From Cliona cf. orientalis (lineage: Eukaryota; Porifera; Demospongiae; Clionaida; Clionaidae): DNA of 64,000 nt. The DNA lies in NCBI GenBank assembly GCA_963930775.1, contig OZ005697.1, forward strand, positions 7,338,292-7,402,291, written 5' to 3'. The position numbers and the translations under genes were made by a program. The number at the start of each line of letters is the position of its first letter. The stretch's first letter is position 1. The notes beneath the pieces were generated by a model, which saw nothing but the letters and a program-made list of their open reading frames with translations, was not told the DNA's origin and did no database searches. Positions 46,227 through 57,272 of this stretch are shown here, one piece after another.

Positions 46227-47123
46227 TAAAGTCCATGCATATTACATATCCCAACAACTGATTTACAGCACCACAAACTAAGAACTTCAAATACATACAG
46301 AATTTGATAAATAACAGTCGCTCTCTGATTCACCATAGGCATGAGCCTGGACACAACGAAAGATGGTGTATACCGTGTGTGTATGTGCCTATAGTACTCC
46401 ATTGCTTCTGCATTCCAATCCATTCCATTCCACCATTCCTGGCATTTCATCGTTCCAGTCCACCATGGCCAAATCCAAACTGTTACACCCTTCCATTACC
46501 ATAATTTTAGTTAAATTTGGGTCTGCTATGGATGCTATCGTTATCTCAAAGTGATTTATATCCGCATGTATAATACCGGTAACTTCATGTTATTGGAATT
46601 GCGTGAGAATTTTCTCAATAGCTATTACATAAAATTGCCCGTGTATATACATACATACAGTATTGTACATGAAATTTACCATACAGTTGTACATAATTCA
46701 TTGAACATGCATAGTATCATACACAGTGAGCCATGCTATATAATATTATTATGTATGCATGTAGCGGTGAGGGTTCTACACTCCTGTGCATTCATCTGAC
46801 TATAGTTTCCATACATTTCCATAATTTAGGTCTTGCTGATTTACATGTATTCTTCGCATGTATATATAACTTTATGCTATTGGAATTGCAGCAGAATTTC
46901 TCAGAACTGTTACATAAATTACCAGTGCATACCTACACGAAATTTGTCACACAATAATAGCCGGCACATGCAATAATAATAATATTATTATGCTTGTTTA
47001 CTAACACATGAGGATATAATGTAAACATTGAAACTAGCTAGCTTCTTCAAGGTCCCAGAAATAAAATAGTCTCAGGTTGCTAGCTATATGCTTTAGTTCT
47101 AGAGTGTTATAATAATATAGCTA
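46227..47123 (+). other. B upstream module of B4
   Basis: Non-coding. About 46,730-46,800 has a degenerate form of the GCACAGGAGT stem-loop. From 46,850 it matches the flanks of B1 and B2 (ggaattgcagcagaatttctc, gaaactagctagc). Short open frames near 46,300-46,550 on the plus strand have no family features. Confidence 0.5.
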
Positions 47124-48854
47124 ATGGTCATGTGGATGCAAAAGTTCTTTCATCTACAGTACCTTTTTGGAATTTTTGTTCTAGTGTCTTCTAATGTATA
47201 TATTCTTCATGGTATTGATGATTCTAACATTAATCGTCGTTTTGCCATTGGTAAGAATTACTCGCACGGCACTTTTTCCTCAGAATGCACAGCAGATAGC
47301 TCCTGTCCAACATGGAACTACTGTAGCTCAGGGCGTTGCCAGTGCGGAGAGAATCATCATGACATTATTCTTTGTAAAGATGAGAGCAACATCTCCGAGT
47401 CAGGTGTTTTGGACTGCAATTATGTGACCTATGATGAAGCTACTGGAAGCACATTTGTTGGTGAATGTTTTTTCAATTGTGTGAATCACATTAACATGCA
47501 TATGGATCGAATCTACCACATTTTACCAAGGAAACCAACTGAATTAGTCAACCATTCTGTGTGCAGTTGGTTCAACAGGAAGGGGCTGCTCTGTGGTGAG
47601 TGTGAGGATGGCTTTAGTCCTTTCGTTCTGTCCTATAATTTCAGCTGTGTGAATTGTACAGATGGTTACAAAAACTGGTGGAAGTTTTCTTTGATTGCGT
47701 TTGCTCCCGTGACTTTCTTTTATTTGTTTGTAGTTATCTTCCAAATCAACGTGACATCTTCTCATCTTCACGGAGTGGTCTGGTTTAGCCAGACTATCTC
47801 CATGCCACCTCTATTGCGATTTGTGATGGTTGAGTTGGCAGATGGTTATCCACACGTATTAACAGTAGTTCGAGCTTTTGTACCACTGTATAGCATATGG
47901 AACTTAGATTTATTTCGTTCTGTTATTCCAGACACTTGTCTTAAAGTGAGTCCTTTACACGCCTTAGCGTTAGAGTATGTGGTTGCATTTTATCCATTGG
48001 TTCTTACCTTCCTTTCTTACTGTACGATAATACTCTATGAGGCTAAGGTCACACCAATTCGTATCATTTGGAAACCATTTCATAAACTTTTTACTCTTTT
48101 TCGTAAGACATGGGATGTCCGCACATCACTTATTGATTCATTTGCTTCTATCTATCTTCTGTCATATGTCAAGATCTTGAATGTATCTATGGATCTGTTG
48201 ATTCCCACGAAAATTTATAAACTTAATTCAAATGCTGTAATATATGGACTTTATTATGTGCCGAGTGTCCCGTACTTTGGTAGTTATCATCTACCTTATG
48301 CCATATTGGCTTTAGTGCTGCTTTTTTTCTTTGTAATTGTGCCAAATATGATTCTCTTGCTCTATCCCTTTCAATTTTTTCAAAAATTTCTGACACTCTT
48401 TTCCATCAATTGGTATTCTTTTCGCATTTATGTGGACTCCTTTCAAGGTTGCTACAAAGATGGAACTGAACCTGATACATTTGACTGTCGTTGGTTTTCG
48501 GCACTAATGCTGTTTACTAGGTCTATTTATTTCATTATCTATGGCTTGACTCTGTCAATGATGAGTTTTACTTATGCACTCATCCTTAACGTCACAGTTC
48601 TGATACTTTTAGTCAACATTTACCCATATAAAAAGACCGCTGTCCGCTATCCTTCCACTGATACCACTTTTTTGATCTTACTTGCTCTGTTTCATTCTGC
48701 TATTCTTGGGATGGACTTGTCCACTATTGAAAGCAGCATATATGGCCCGATTTTGGTTATCATTTGTGTCATATCAGCATGTGTCCCCCTCTTCTATATT
48801 ACCTTTTTTGTCTTCTCCTGGCTAATCAAGACAAAGAGACGGAACAAAGCTTGA
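47124..48854 (+). CDS. B-type multipass membrane protein B4, 576 aa
   Basis: Intact single exon. Met codons at 47,124 (MVMWMQK) and 47,130 both precede the signal peptide; 47,130 aligns with the B1 start and may be the real one. The ectodomain has SSCPTWNYCSSGRCQCG, but one conserved Cys is Tyr (VLDCNYVTYDEA). NWWKF, the membrane segments and SFQGCYKDGTEPDTFDC follow, with Asp for the usual Gly. The tail KTKRRNKA is basic. It heads the fourth unit. Function unknown. Confidence 0.9.
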   Translation: MVMWMQKFFHLQYLFGIFVLVSSNVYILHGIDDSNINRRFAIGKNYSHGTFSSECTADSSCPTWNYCSSGRCQCGENHHDIILCKDESNISESGVLDCNYVTYDEATGSTFVGECFFNCVNHINMHMDRIYHILPRKPTELVNHSVCSWFNRKGLLCGECEDGFSPFVLSYNFSCVNCTDGYKNWWKFSLIAFAPVTFFYLFVVIFQINVTSSHLHGVVWFSQTISMPPLLRFVMVELADGYPHVLTVVRAFVPLYSIWNLDLFRSVIPDTCLKVSPLHALALEYVVAFYPLVLTFLSYCTIILYEAKVTPIRIIWKPFHKLFTLFRKTWDVRTSLIDSFASIYLLSYVKILNVSMDLLIPTKIYKLNSNAVIYGLYYVPSVPYFGSYHLPYAILALVLLFFFVIVPNMILLLYPFQFFQKFLTLFSINWYSFRIYVDSFQGCYKDGTEPDTFDCRWFSALMLFTRSIYFIIYGLTLSMMSFTYALILNVTVLILLVNIYPYKKTAVRYPSTDTTFLILLALFHSAILGMDLSTIESSIYGPILVIICVISACVPLFYITFFVFSWLIKTKRRNKA

Positions 48855-49333
48855 TCTCATTCATCAGTCTGTGAACAAATTAATAGCTAAAAGTTTATAG
48901 TAATTCTTATGTAGTGTTATACAAATACTGTTCTAACTCCATTATGTCATACGTTTTCTGTATAGCTACCTGATGTCAAAACTGCTTCCAGATATGTACT
49001 AAGAATAGCTATAGCAGATGCCCAGGCAGCTTCTGCATGCAAACAATTTATATCGATATCCACTAACTCAGTGATTAATCAAGGTGTCTTAAGTTCAAGA
49101 GACTCCACTCCAAAACATCCTCTTAAGCCACTATAGTGTATACTATTCTGAATGATCAACTTTCAAGTTTAAGCGTTATTTTTCGTGTATGCATGCATAA
49201 TACAAAATGACGTACACCCATGTGTATGATGGATATTGTTAGGAGTTGTGCAAACTGAAAATGTTTTGAACTACTATGAAAAATAGCAGTGGTTCCCAAA
49301 TATAATAGTACTGTCACCTCGATCTTATATCAA
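48855..49333. other. B downstream flank
   Basis: Matches 20,541-21,060 after B2. Ends in the gtgcaaactgaaaatgtttt block normally found before A genes, here leading into an inverted A fragment. No gene. Confidence 0.5.
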
Positions 49334-49525
49334 ATGATCCACAGCACACTGACATTTACCAGTTTCAGTGTTGCAGTAGAACCATGTTGGACAAAAGCTG
49401 CCATTTTTGCATGTATAGGTGTTAGATTCGGTTGTGAAGTTGCTATAAGCCTTACCAATTTTATCACTAACAGATGCAATGGCAGTTAAGCTACATGTTA
49501 GCAGAATGAAAGTTACTCTGCACAT
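49334..49525 (-). pseudogene. A-type N-terminal fragment, inverted, head to head with A4
   Basis: Encodes MCRVTFILLTCSLTAIASVS and then SDKIGKAYSNF up to TETGKCQC, where homology stops at the same junction as the fragment at 21,061. The signal peptide and first five cysteines are intact. It might be transcribed from an A promoter but would give only about 60 residues. Confidence 0.75.
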
Positions 49526-49914
49526 AATAGAATACTAGGATATGCTATCTATTTCACTCACTCACTCTCTATCCAGTAACTGTTGTTATTAATTTTTAAG
49601 CGTACATAGGTTACCACAGAATGATAGCAATGATATTAATTATTTTCTATGTAATATGCATTCATAATACTTGCTAATCAAAACTTAATGACGTATGTCC
49701 ATGTGGATATTACATGAGTAAACTGAAAATGTTTTGATCTACTGTGAAAAATAGAAGTGCTTCCCCTATAGCCGTACTGTCACCTCCATCTTATGAACTG
49801 ATCCACAGTAGTGCTATAATATAATTATTATTGATATAATAGCTAGTAACCGTTACTACCATCAGTAGATAATATTATGGAGTGAGTGAGTTAAATAGAT
49901 GGTATACTAAAACT

Positions 49915-51630
49915 ATGCATCATAAGTGCAGAGTGATTATCATTCTGCTAGCATGTAGCTTAACTGCCATCATATCTGTTAGTGTTGAATTTGGTTGCAA
50001 CTACACTACTGAATCTAACAGCTACACATGTAAGGATGTCAGCTCTTGTCCAACATGGTTCTACTGCAATACTGAAACCGGTAAATGTCAGTGTGGAGAA
50101 GGTTACCACAGAATGATAGCATGTGAAGAAGCCACAGGAAGAGCTGCTGTGTCCAACTGCCACTGTGTGACTTATGATAATGTCACCAAGGAAACTCAGG
50201 TTGGCTCTTGCTACTATAACTGTGAGAACACTGCCCACAAAACTCTATATGATAGAGTCTATCATCTACTGCCAATAGATCCTATAGAATCCACTGTTAA
50301 AGTTTGTGGACGATTCAACAGAACAGGGACACTGTGTGGTCAGTGTGCACCTGGACTCAGTCCTTTTGTCCTCTCATACAATCTGAGCTGTGTTGAGTGT
50401 CCAGAGGGAAATAAGAATTGGTGGAAGTTTATCTTAGCTGGATTTGGTCCACTAACATTCTTTTACATATTCATTGTAGTGTTTAACATCAATATCACCT
50501 CATCGCGCCTTCATGGGGTCATCTTGTTTAGTCAAGCTATTTCAATGCCAGCTTTAGCTCGTATGATTCTCTTGACATTTGTGACTCGACCTGATATTTT
50601 GAGAATTGTAAAATTAGCATTTCCACTTTATAGCTTTTGGAATCTCGATTTTTTTTGTACGATAATTCCAGATATTTGTATGAATGTTAGTACATTACAA
50701 GCTCTTACCTTGGACTATGCCATTGCTGGTTATCCATTATTCCTCATTACATTTCATATATACTTATTGTACTTTATGATCGTGATATAGGACTCTTAGT
50801 ATAGTGGAGGCCATTTCATAAGGTATTTGGCATCTTTAAGAGAAACTGGGACATCCGTACTTCAATAATAGATTCATTTACAACATTCTTTTTGCTTTCT
50901 TATGTGAAAGTTCTGAGTGTGTCAAGTGATCTGCTTATTTATGTTCATATTCACAGTTTAGATGGCAAGAGTTCAACATGGCTTTTCTATGATCCAACAT
51001 TGCACTACTTCAGTGCGAGACATTTACCACATGCTATTCTTGCTCTGATCTTTCTTGCAACATTTATTGTTCTTCCTACTCTTGTATTGACTCTTTATCC
51101 ATTTCAGTTCTTTCATAAGTTTCTTTTACTTTTTCCCTTACGCTGGCACTTTCTTCATGCTTTTATTGACTCATTTCAGGGCTGTTATAAAGATGGTACT
51201 GAACCAGGGTCTGTCGACTGTCGCTATTTTGCACAATTGGGTCTGTTTTTTAGGCTTGCCCTTTTTGTCATCGATGCACTAACGCTTACCTCCATGTTCT
51301 TTATTTACGCAGCAGTAGCTAGTACACTGTGGCTAGCATTAATAATCAATGTAAACCCCTTTAAGAAACATGTGTCTTCATACGTACTAACAGATTCGAT
51401 GTTTTTTATGTTTATAAGCATGTTCTACATTTCTGTTCTTGGAATTAATTTTGGAAGTATGGAGCAACATGCCTACCTGCCACTTATAAACATCTTTGTT
51501 ATATTATCCCCGTTTGCTGCTATGCTTTATATTCTGTATGTTATGCTGCACTGGATGTACTCTCGAAGAAGATAGGGAAAAGAACTGTTCAGAACTATGA
51601 ATTTTTTTTAAAGATTATAGCGGTGTTTAA
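49915..51630 (+). pseudogene. A-type pseudogene A4
   Basis: Starts MHHKCRVIIILLACSL and follows A3 closely through the ectodomain and first membrane segments. Near 50,750 one base is missing compared with A3; near 50,805 a 3-base deletion leaves TAG in the original frame; and near 51,575 a TGG codon has become TAG, removing the last 19 residues. The rest, including SFQGCYKDGTEPGSVDC, is intact, so inactivation is recent. Its 3' neighbour A'4 is also dead. Confidence 0.85.
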
Positions 51631-52686
51631 TTGAAGAGTATGCATGAAACACCATGGTGTGCAGGAGCATTGATCAGTAAATTTAAATAATTATTATTAA
51701 TGAGTACTTTATCGTAGAGATGCTCAGTTTAGATTACGATATTAACCCATCGATAATATTTACTTTCGTTGTATGACATCAAAATTATGGTAATTAAGAT
51801 TCAAACCCATGCATCGTGAATACTGAAAATAGAATACATAGACTAGTAGTCAATAATAATATTATTATTATTGTATTATATGTGTGCACCTGTACATGTG
51901 ATCAAGTGTACATACGCATACAAGTTGGCACCGTGACTATAATACATGAATGATACAATATGCAACTTGATGAATTACATTAACTGCGCTGATAGCTATA
52001 GCATCTAGCCAGACATCTGATTGAGAGTTTATTATACTCTTGCTAATGAACATGTAGCTATCTGATGTCGCTTGATAAACATGACATCGACTGTTATATA
52101 GTGTATTTTTTTTACGTAGCTATCATGTTTATATGTCACTTTGATTTATACAATACATTTATAAGATTAGTCACTAGATAATTGTCATCACATGTTGGAA
52201 CTACAATTGTGATGGAGTACACACAATATTATGCCATTTTGTTTATTAGCCCTCGCTGCAAAGCATGGGCGGAGGGTTACTTCAATAGTTGGTGATTTTT
52301 ATCCGTCAGTCCGTCACAACCCTCCTGAGGATCATCTGAGAGAAAGTACATATGCATTCAAGGAGAATAGTGGTCATGTTAAACCCTACTCATGCAGTAG
52401 TGTAGTAGTGTGCAGCTGTTGCTAGTCTGTATTTACATGGCACCAACCTCCGCTACATGACTGATTGTCATTCTATGTTTGGCTGGTCAGTTGTCAATGC
52501 ATGCAGTGACAGTGTAAACAGGCAGTTGGTGTAAAGTGCATAATTCAGTTTAGACATGCCATAAAGGCTTTCAGTTTTAATATTATATAGTGACATAGCC
52601 AGGTGCCTAATTCACCCTATATACTACTAGATCATGCAGCACTGACTCTAATCAGAATGGTACACGTGACATGGCCAGGTGCAGTG
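51631..52686. other. A4 downstream flank, including shared block copy 4
   Basis: Block copy 4 is at about 52,165-52,535. It continues as the segmental duplication partner of 42,291-42,434 up to the target duplication GGTGCAGTG at 52,678-52,686. No gene. Confidence 0.6.
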
Positions 52687-52757
52687 TAGCCTCGTTCCCA
52701 GGCTCTCGGAAGGAAAGGGGGAGGAGAGAGCCTGGTACTGACTGCGCGCGCATGCGC
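52687..52757 (+). repeat. left 71-bp terminal inverted repeat of the Academ-like element
   Basis: Identical to the complement of 59,265-59,335. It contains its own short inverted repeat, CCAGGCTCTC and GAGAGCCTGG, separated by a purine-rich stretch, so each end could form a hairpin. Confidence 0.92.
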
Positions 52758-52916
52758 CAAGTTAATTCAAATATTTGTCATTTATTGCGTAGCGCTACGC
52801 ATGACACGTATGCGTTTACGTTTGCACGCGCGCGCCTCGCGAACATAAATGGATTCCCGGTACCGCGTACACCATCCCACATCCAACCTCGAACACGTGT
52901 CGGAGTTTACACAGAC

Positions 52917-55301
52917 ATGGCCACTCTTCCTTCTTTTGTATGCCGTGTTTGCATGGATAAGGCTTCCAAGAATCATTACTCATCTCTCTTCAGCCCTGGG
53001 GCTTACCAAAAGAAGATAAGTTCAAGACTTGGTAGCTTGTTGGAGATGGAGGTAGATGCCCAGGATGGCCTGCCATCAATAATTTGTGACAAGTGCAAAA
53101 GAAGATTTGAGGCCTTGGAGAAAGCCATGCATGATCTCACTGAGTTTCGGCAAATGGCAAAAGCTTCTCTCGTTGCTTTTAGTGTTAGGGGGCCCTTAAA
53201 GCGCAAAAAGGAATGCAGTGTTCAAACTGGGGTGTCGCCAGATATTGCCAGGTCCAGACCTCCTTTGAAAAGAATTACTGTGAGGAGGCTACAGTACACC
53301 AGTATGTTAATTAAAGCAACAATAACAATAAATTATTAAAATTAATATTAATTTTTGTGTAGAAGAGTCCTGTGGTATAAATGAAACAGCCAATCCTGGA
53401 CCAGTATCCCCAGCTGCTGTAGCTCATTCCCCCATTCTTGTGACTAGTCGGCTTCCTACAAGAGAAAGAGCAGGTATGCATAAGCAACACCAACTCACTG
53501 TACATTTACACAAAATAATAAACTAGATGAGAATTCTATGCCTCTAACAACACAACATGCAAGGCCACACTCCCCAGCCCCTATCTTCAAAAAAGAAGTC
53601 ACAGTAAGGCTATAATTATACTATTGGCTAAGAATTAAGATATTAATTACCAGATTGCATGTGTACGTCTAGGTCACTGTAACCACCCCAAGCAGAGTTA
53701 TCCCATGGACAACAGTACTACCACAACCTGAGACAAAGATTGGACGAGCTCTTGCTGGCGGGCACCTCCCATCAATAGCTAAGAGCATAATGGGTCATAA
53801 CTTACGTGAATTGCTGTTCAAGCAGTTTGTAGCCCAGATTGATTCAGAATGTAGCCGATTATGTCAGCGCCAACCTAAGTCTTCAGTGTATCGGAAAATA
53901 CTACAAGCTCCGCTAGCTGATTTTGATTGGAAGGTTTTTGTAGAAGATTTGCAGAACAAGGCCCCTACTTTCTTTCAGCTCTTGTCCATAATTGCTTCTC
54001 ATGGTGATCACCGAAACAAAACCAAAGTAGGAGATACACATAATCCAGGCATCTGCATGGCAGCAGCAGTGATCCTAAAGGAGAGAAACCGGGAAATGAA
54101 TGGTGTGCAGTCCATTTTATCTCTTCTTTTGTTTACTTCACATGTGAACAAACAGGTACACTGGTACATGTACAAACAGTGATAATAGAAAAAGATTAGC
54201 ATATACTAAACTGCTATACATTTCCACCACTAATAGAAATGTGTACATACATGTACTGTACATTTGTGTAGCAATATAGTAAATACCATATTTCTTTTAA
54301 AAATTCGGCCCTTCTAATTATTCAGCACCCTTTACCGAATGATTGAATATAGTCTCTAATTTTTCGGCAAAGGTCGTCATGTGTAGATATAATTATGCTA
54401 TAAACGGGAATGGAATGCGCATGCAGACAGAATGTTGAATATTAACCTCTAAAAATTCGGCGAAGCTAAAGCAATATTGTTATTTTCATGCCGAATTTTT
54501 AGAAGAAATACGGTACACATTAATTAAAATTGTTACAGGTGTACACACGCCTCAATCACTTGAACGTATGCCTCAGCTACAATGCTACACTCACACTCAT
54601 TCAAGATATCAGCAAGGATCATACACTACCACTACAGCAGTGGATAGCAGAAGACATCGTTTTCAAATTTTGGGGTGATAATGTGGACAAGAAGAGAAGG
54701 GTCCGTGATGTACGCTCTAATCACCAAGGTGATATGCTGCACATGTACAGCATCCTTGCAGGAAAAAGCCGCACACCTGAAAAATCACTTTCACGAACAG
54801 GAACAGTTGCTAACTTAAAATCACTACATCCAAGCTCATTTTTGCCAACTAGGGAAGACGTACTGATTGTGAAGAGCAACTTAGTAATACTAGTCAGTCG
54901 TATCCTAACTCAGTACATCCAAAGTCTTTCTTGCTTAGCTAAGGCTGTCCCACAACATATTGGACACAAGTACTCAAAGGAAATGTCGATGAAATCTGAG
55001 GTCATTGTTCTAGATGTTTTGATGAAAAACGAAAACTGCCACAGTGATATGGTGGAAATTATGGCTACCATGCAAGACTATCTGGGAAAAGAGTACCCTA
55101 GTGACAGGAGAGTTGCATCTGGTGGTGATCATCTCACCTGTGAACGCCAACTTGGAGCGCAACGACACATGATGGATGGTGACACTCCCAGAGATAGACT
55201 GGAACTACTTGAACCGCAAGCAGAAGACTGGCATTGCCTTGTGTGTGTGCTTGGAGTAAGTAGCAAAACATTAACATTAGTTCATGACTGTGTGTGTGTG
55301 T

Positions 55302-55367
<66 letters not shown>

Positions 55368-57222
55368 GGGAGAAAGAAAGTGAACAACAGCAGAGCAGGG
55401 GGTAGGTGTCTTCTTGTCAGATGATGTCCCAAGTAATGATACCTGCAATGAACATGCATGTGCATGTGTGCATATGAGTAGGAGGGAGGGGGTGGTCAAT
55501 GTATGTGTATATACCATATGGCGGATAATTTTTGTGGGGTCTAATTTTCGTGGAAAGTCCGAAAAGGCCCTCAAAATTAATTTTCGTGGTTTTAAATTTC
55601 ATGACAACAACCAGTCTAGGGGCGTGGCACTGCTGCATAAGCGATGATGTAATCGATACACGCACTCGCGATCCTCTTTGTTACTAAGCCATACCTACAG
55701 AGACTTGGACAAAAGGCATGAGATAGAAGAACATTAGTGTTGAAGACGCTGTCAGCTGGATGGCAGTGGCTACTGTTGCTTGCTAATACTGGAAAGTGGC
55801 CGTGCTGCCACAATGTATGTTTGTTTGTTTCGTGGGTGGGAAAATTTCGTGACTGCAAGTCAACCACGAAAATAATGAAAATTAGCACCCCACGAAAATT
55901 ACCCGCCATACGGTATATGAGAGAGTACATAATATCGCTTAGCCAGAAATATTGGCGGGAATTAAATTTGGTGGTTGGGCCCTAAATCGCCATTGTAAAA
56001 ATATTAGCGGATTTAAATTTGGCGGTTCAGTAAGGGATGAAGTATTGGCCGATATTAATTTGGTGGTTGCAGGCTAGACCGGCAAACTGCCAAATTTAAT
56101 TCCCCACCAAATTTTCCAGCTATATGGTAATTATAATATTTCTCTCGCTTGATTCTGGATGTTTGCATACACACAGGTTATATGGAAAAGGTTATACAAC
56201 CAGACTTCAGCAAGGGATCATGGAACTCTTGGTTTTTTTCGGAGCAAGCTCAACCGAATAACAGTGACCAAGGATGTAAAAAAGGATGTAAATGCCACAC
56301 TTGATTTCCTACTAACAGTGGTCAAGGGCCATTTGCTAGCTATAGCATGTGAGATACTTGGGATAACAAAACTAGACTCACATGTACCACTTCCTCCCAT
56401 TGTCAAACATGGCCAGCCATGTGACCAATATGCATATGTAAGGAGTATAGCTTCTCAAGTAGTGGAACGTTGTACACTTATTGAGGAAGCTTTCTTCGAT
56501 GAAAAGGTGGAAAACACCAAAGATGCCAAATACAACTATGCTAGAGTACTATGCCATTATGGTGCTCTCCTTATGGAATTCCTCGACACATGGGGTGCAG
56601 GTGATGGAGACCGTGATTTTCGTTGTTGGAGATTATTTCTACCCCATTTCCATGCATCTGGTAGAACAAAATACTCCTTACAAGCCTTGCGATTACAGTT
56701 TCAGGTCAAGTCCATGTTGTCCCCTCAGCTAGCACATGAAGTGATGTGGCACAGATTTGTAAATACTAGAGGGGGCGTGGGGAGAAACATACCTTGCGAC
56801 TTGTACAACGAGCACGTAAACAAGCTTCTAAAGGAGATCATTGCAAACATGGGATCAAATCTAACTAAAGAGGCTTTACAGCGATCAGCTCGCTCCGTGA
56901 GTACACTACAGGCACTGTGCTCACAATTTGATCAAGTCAGTGGTGTACCTGTAGGAACTAGTGCCCATTCTACATACAGTGATAAAAAGGACATTGAGAA
57001 GGTAGTAACTACTGTATTAGAAAATGACCTATTGTCAGTATCTGCAGTGAGAAGAACACATGCAACCTACTCAAGAATTCATTTCAACCCCCTGAATGAC
57101 TGGAACAAAGGCAAAACCAAGCAATGGATTGAACAAAAAAAATTGGATTTTATGAAATTCAAAGGTTCAATGGATGAAGGTGACTCAAACAGTGACACAG
57201 ACAGCGAAACAGATCAAAATTA

Positions 57223-57223
<1 letters not shown>
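52917..57223 (+). CDS. ZAD plus DUF6589-like transposase, six exons, 939 aa
   Basis: Proposed exons: 52,917-53,301, 53,363-53,473, 53,527-53,603, 53,673-54,155, 54,539-55,255 and 56,177-57,223. All introns are GT-AG and phases match. Residues 9-60 form a ZAD-type zinc domain (CRVC at 9-12, CDKC at 57-60), probably for DNA binding or dimerisation. Residues from about 350 resemble the DUF6589 domain found in many sponge, cnidarian and fungal proteins: FWGDNVDKK (Asp399), HKYSKEM, KSEV, GGDHLTCER (Asp549), EDWH, then LLMEFLDTWGAGDGDR. Asp399, Asp549 and Glu725 are my guess at a DDE triad. The tail is acidic (DSNSDTDSETDQN). Expected to act in the nucleus on the element's ends. It converges on the helicase with 49 bp between stops. 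The exon model is inferred. Confidence 0.82.
54284..54515. mobile_element. MITE in transposase intron 4
   Basis: Ends TACCATATTTCTTTTAAAAA and complement TACCGTATTTCTTCTAAAAA form a repeat of about 25 bases, inside the intron 54,156-54,538. The splice sites on both sides are undisturbed. Confidence 0.75.
55289..55370 (+). repeat. TG then GA microsatellite in transposase intron 5
   Basis: About 28 TG units followed by about 12 GA units, just after the donor at 55,256. The long open frames that cross it on both strands are repeat artefacts. Confidence 0.95.
55511..55916. mobile_element. MITE in transposase intron 5
   Basis: Ends TACCATATGGCGGATAATTT and complement TACCGTATGGCGGGTAATTT form a repeat of about 28 bases; outer TA likely duplicated. 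The interior carries taattttcgtgg and related phrases. Confidence 0.75.
55933..56128. mobile_element. second MITE-like insert in transposase intron 5
   Basis: Imperfect inverted ends around ggaattaaatttgg (left) and ccaaatttaattcc (right), with further ggcggt and ggtggtt phrases between. Boundaries approximate. Confidence 0.5.

Positions 57224-57224
<1 letters not shown>

Positions 57225-57266
<42 letters not shown>
57225..57266. repeat. AC microsatellite between the convergent stop codons
   Basis: About 20 AC units fill nearly all of the 49 bases between the transposase stop (57,223) and the helicase stop (57,273). An ATTAAA hexamer at 57,219-57,224 overlaps the transposase stop and may act as its poly(A) signal, so the two mRNAs probably overlap at their 3' ends. 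Confidence 0.9.
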
Positions 57267-57267
<1 letters not shown>

Positions 57268-57272
57268 GAGTC

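Noticed and set aside
55134-55574. Long frames through the TG/GA repeat
   Set aside because: Products are His-Thr or Cys-Val strings from the microsatellite inside an intron.
55289-57266. CRISPR-like arrays
   Set aside because: Only microsatellites and MITEs; no spaced direct repeats with unique spacers.
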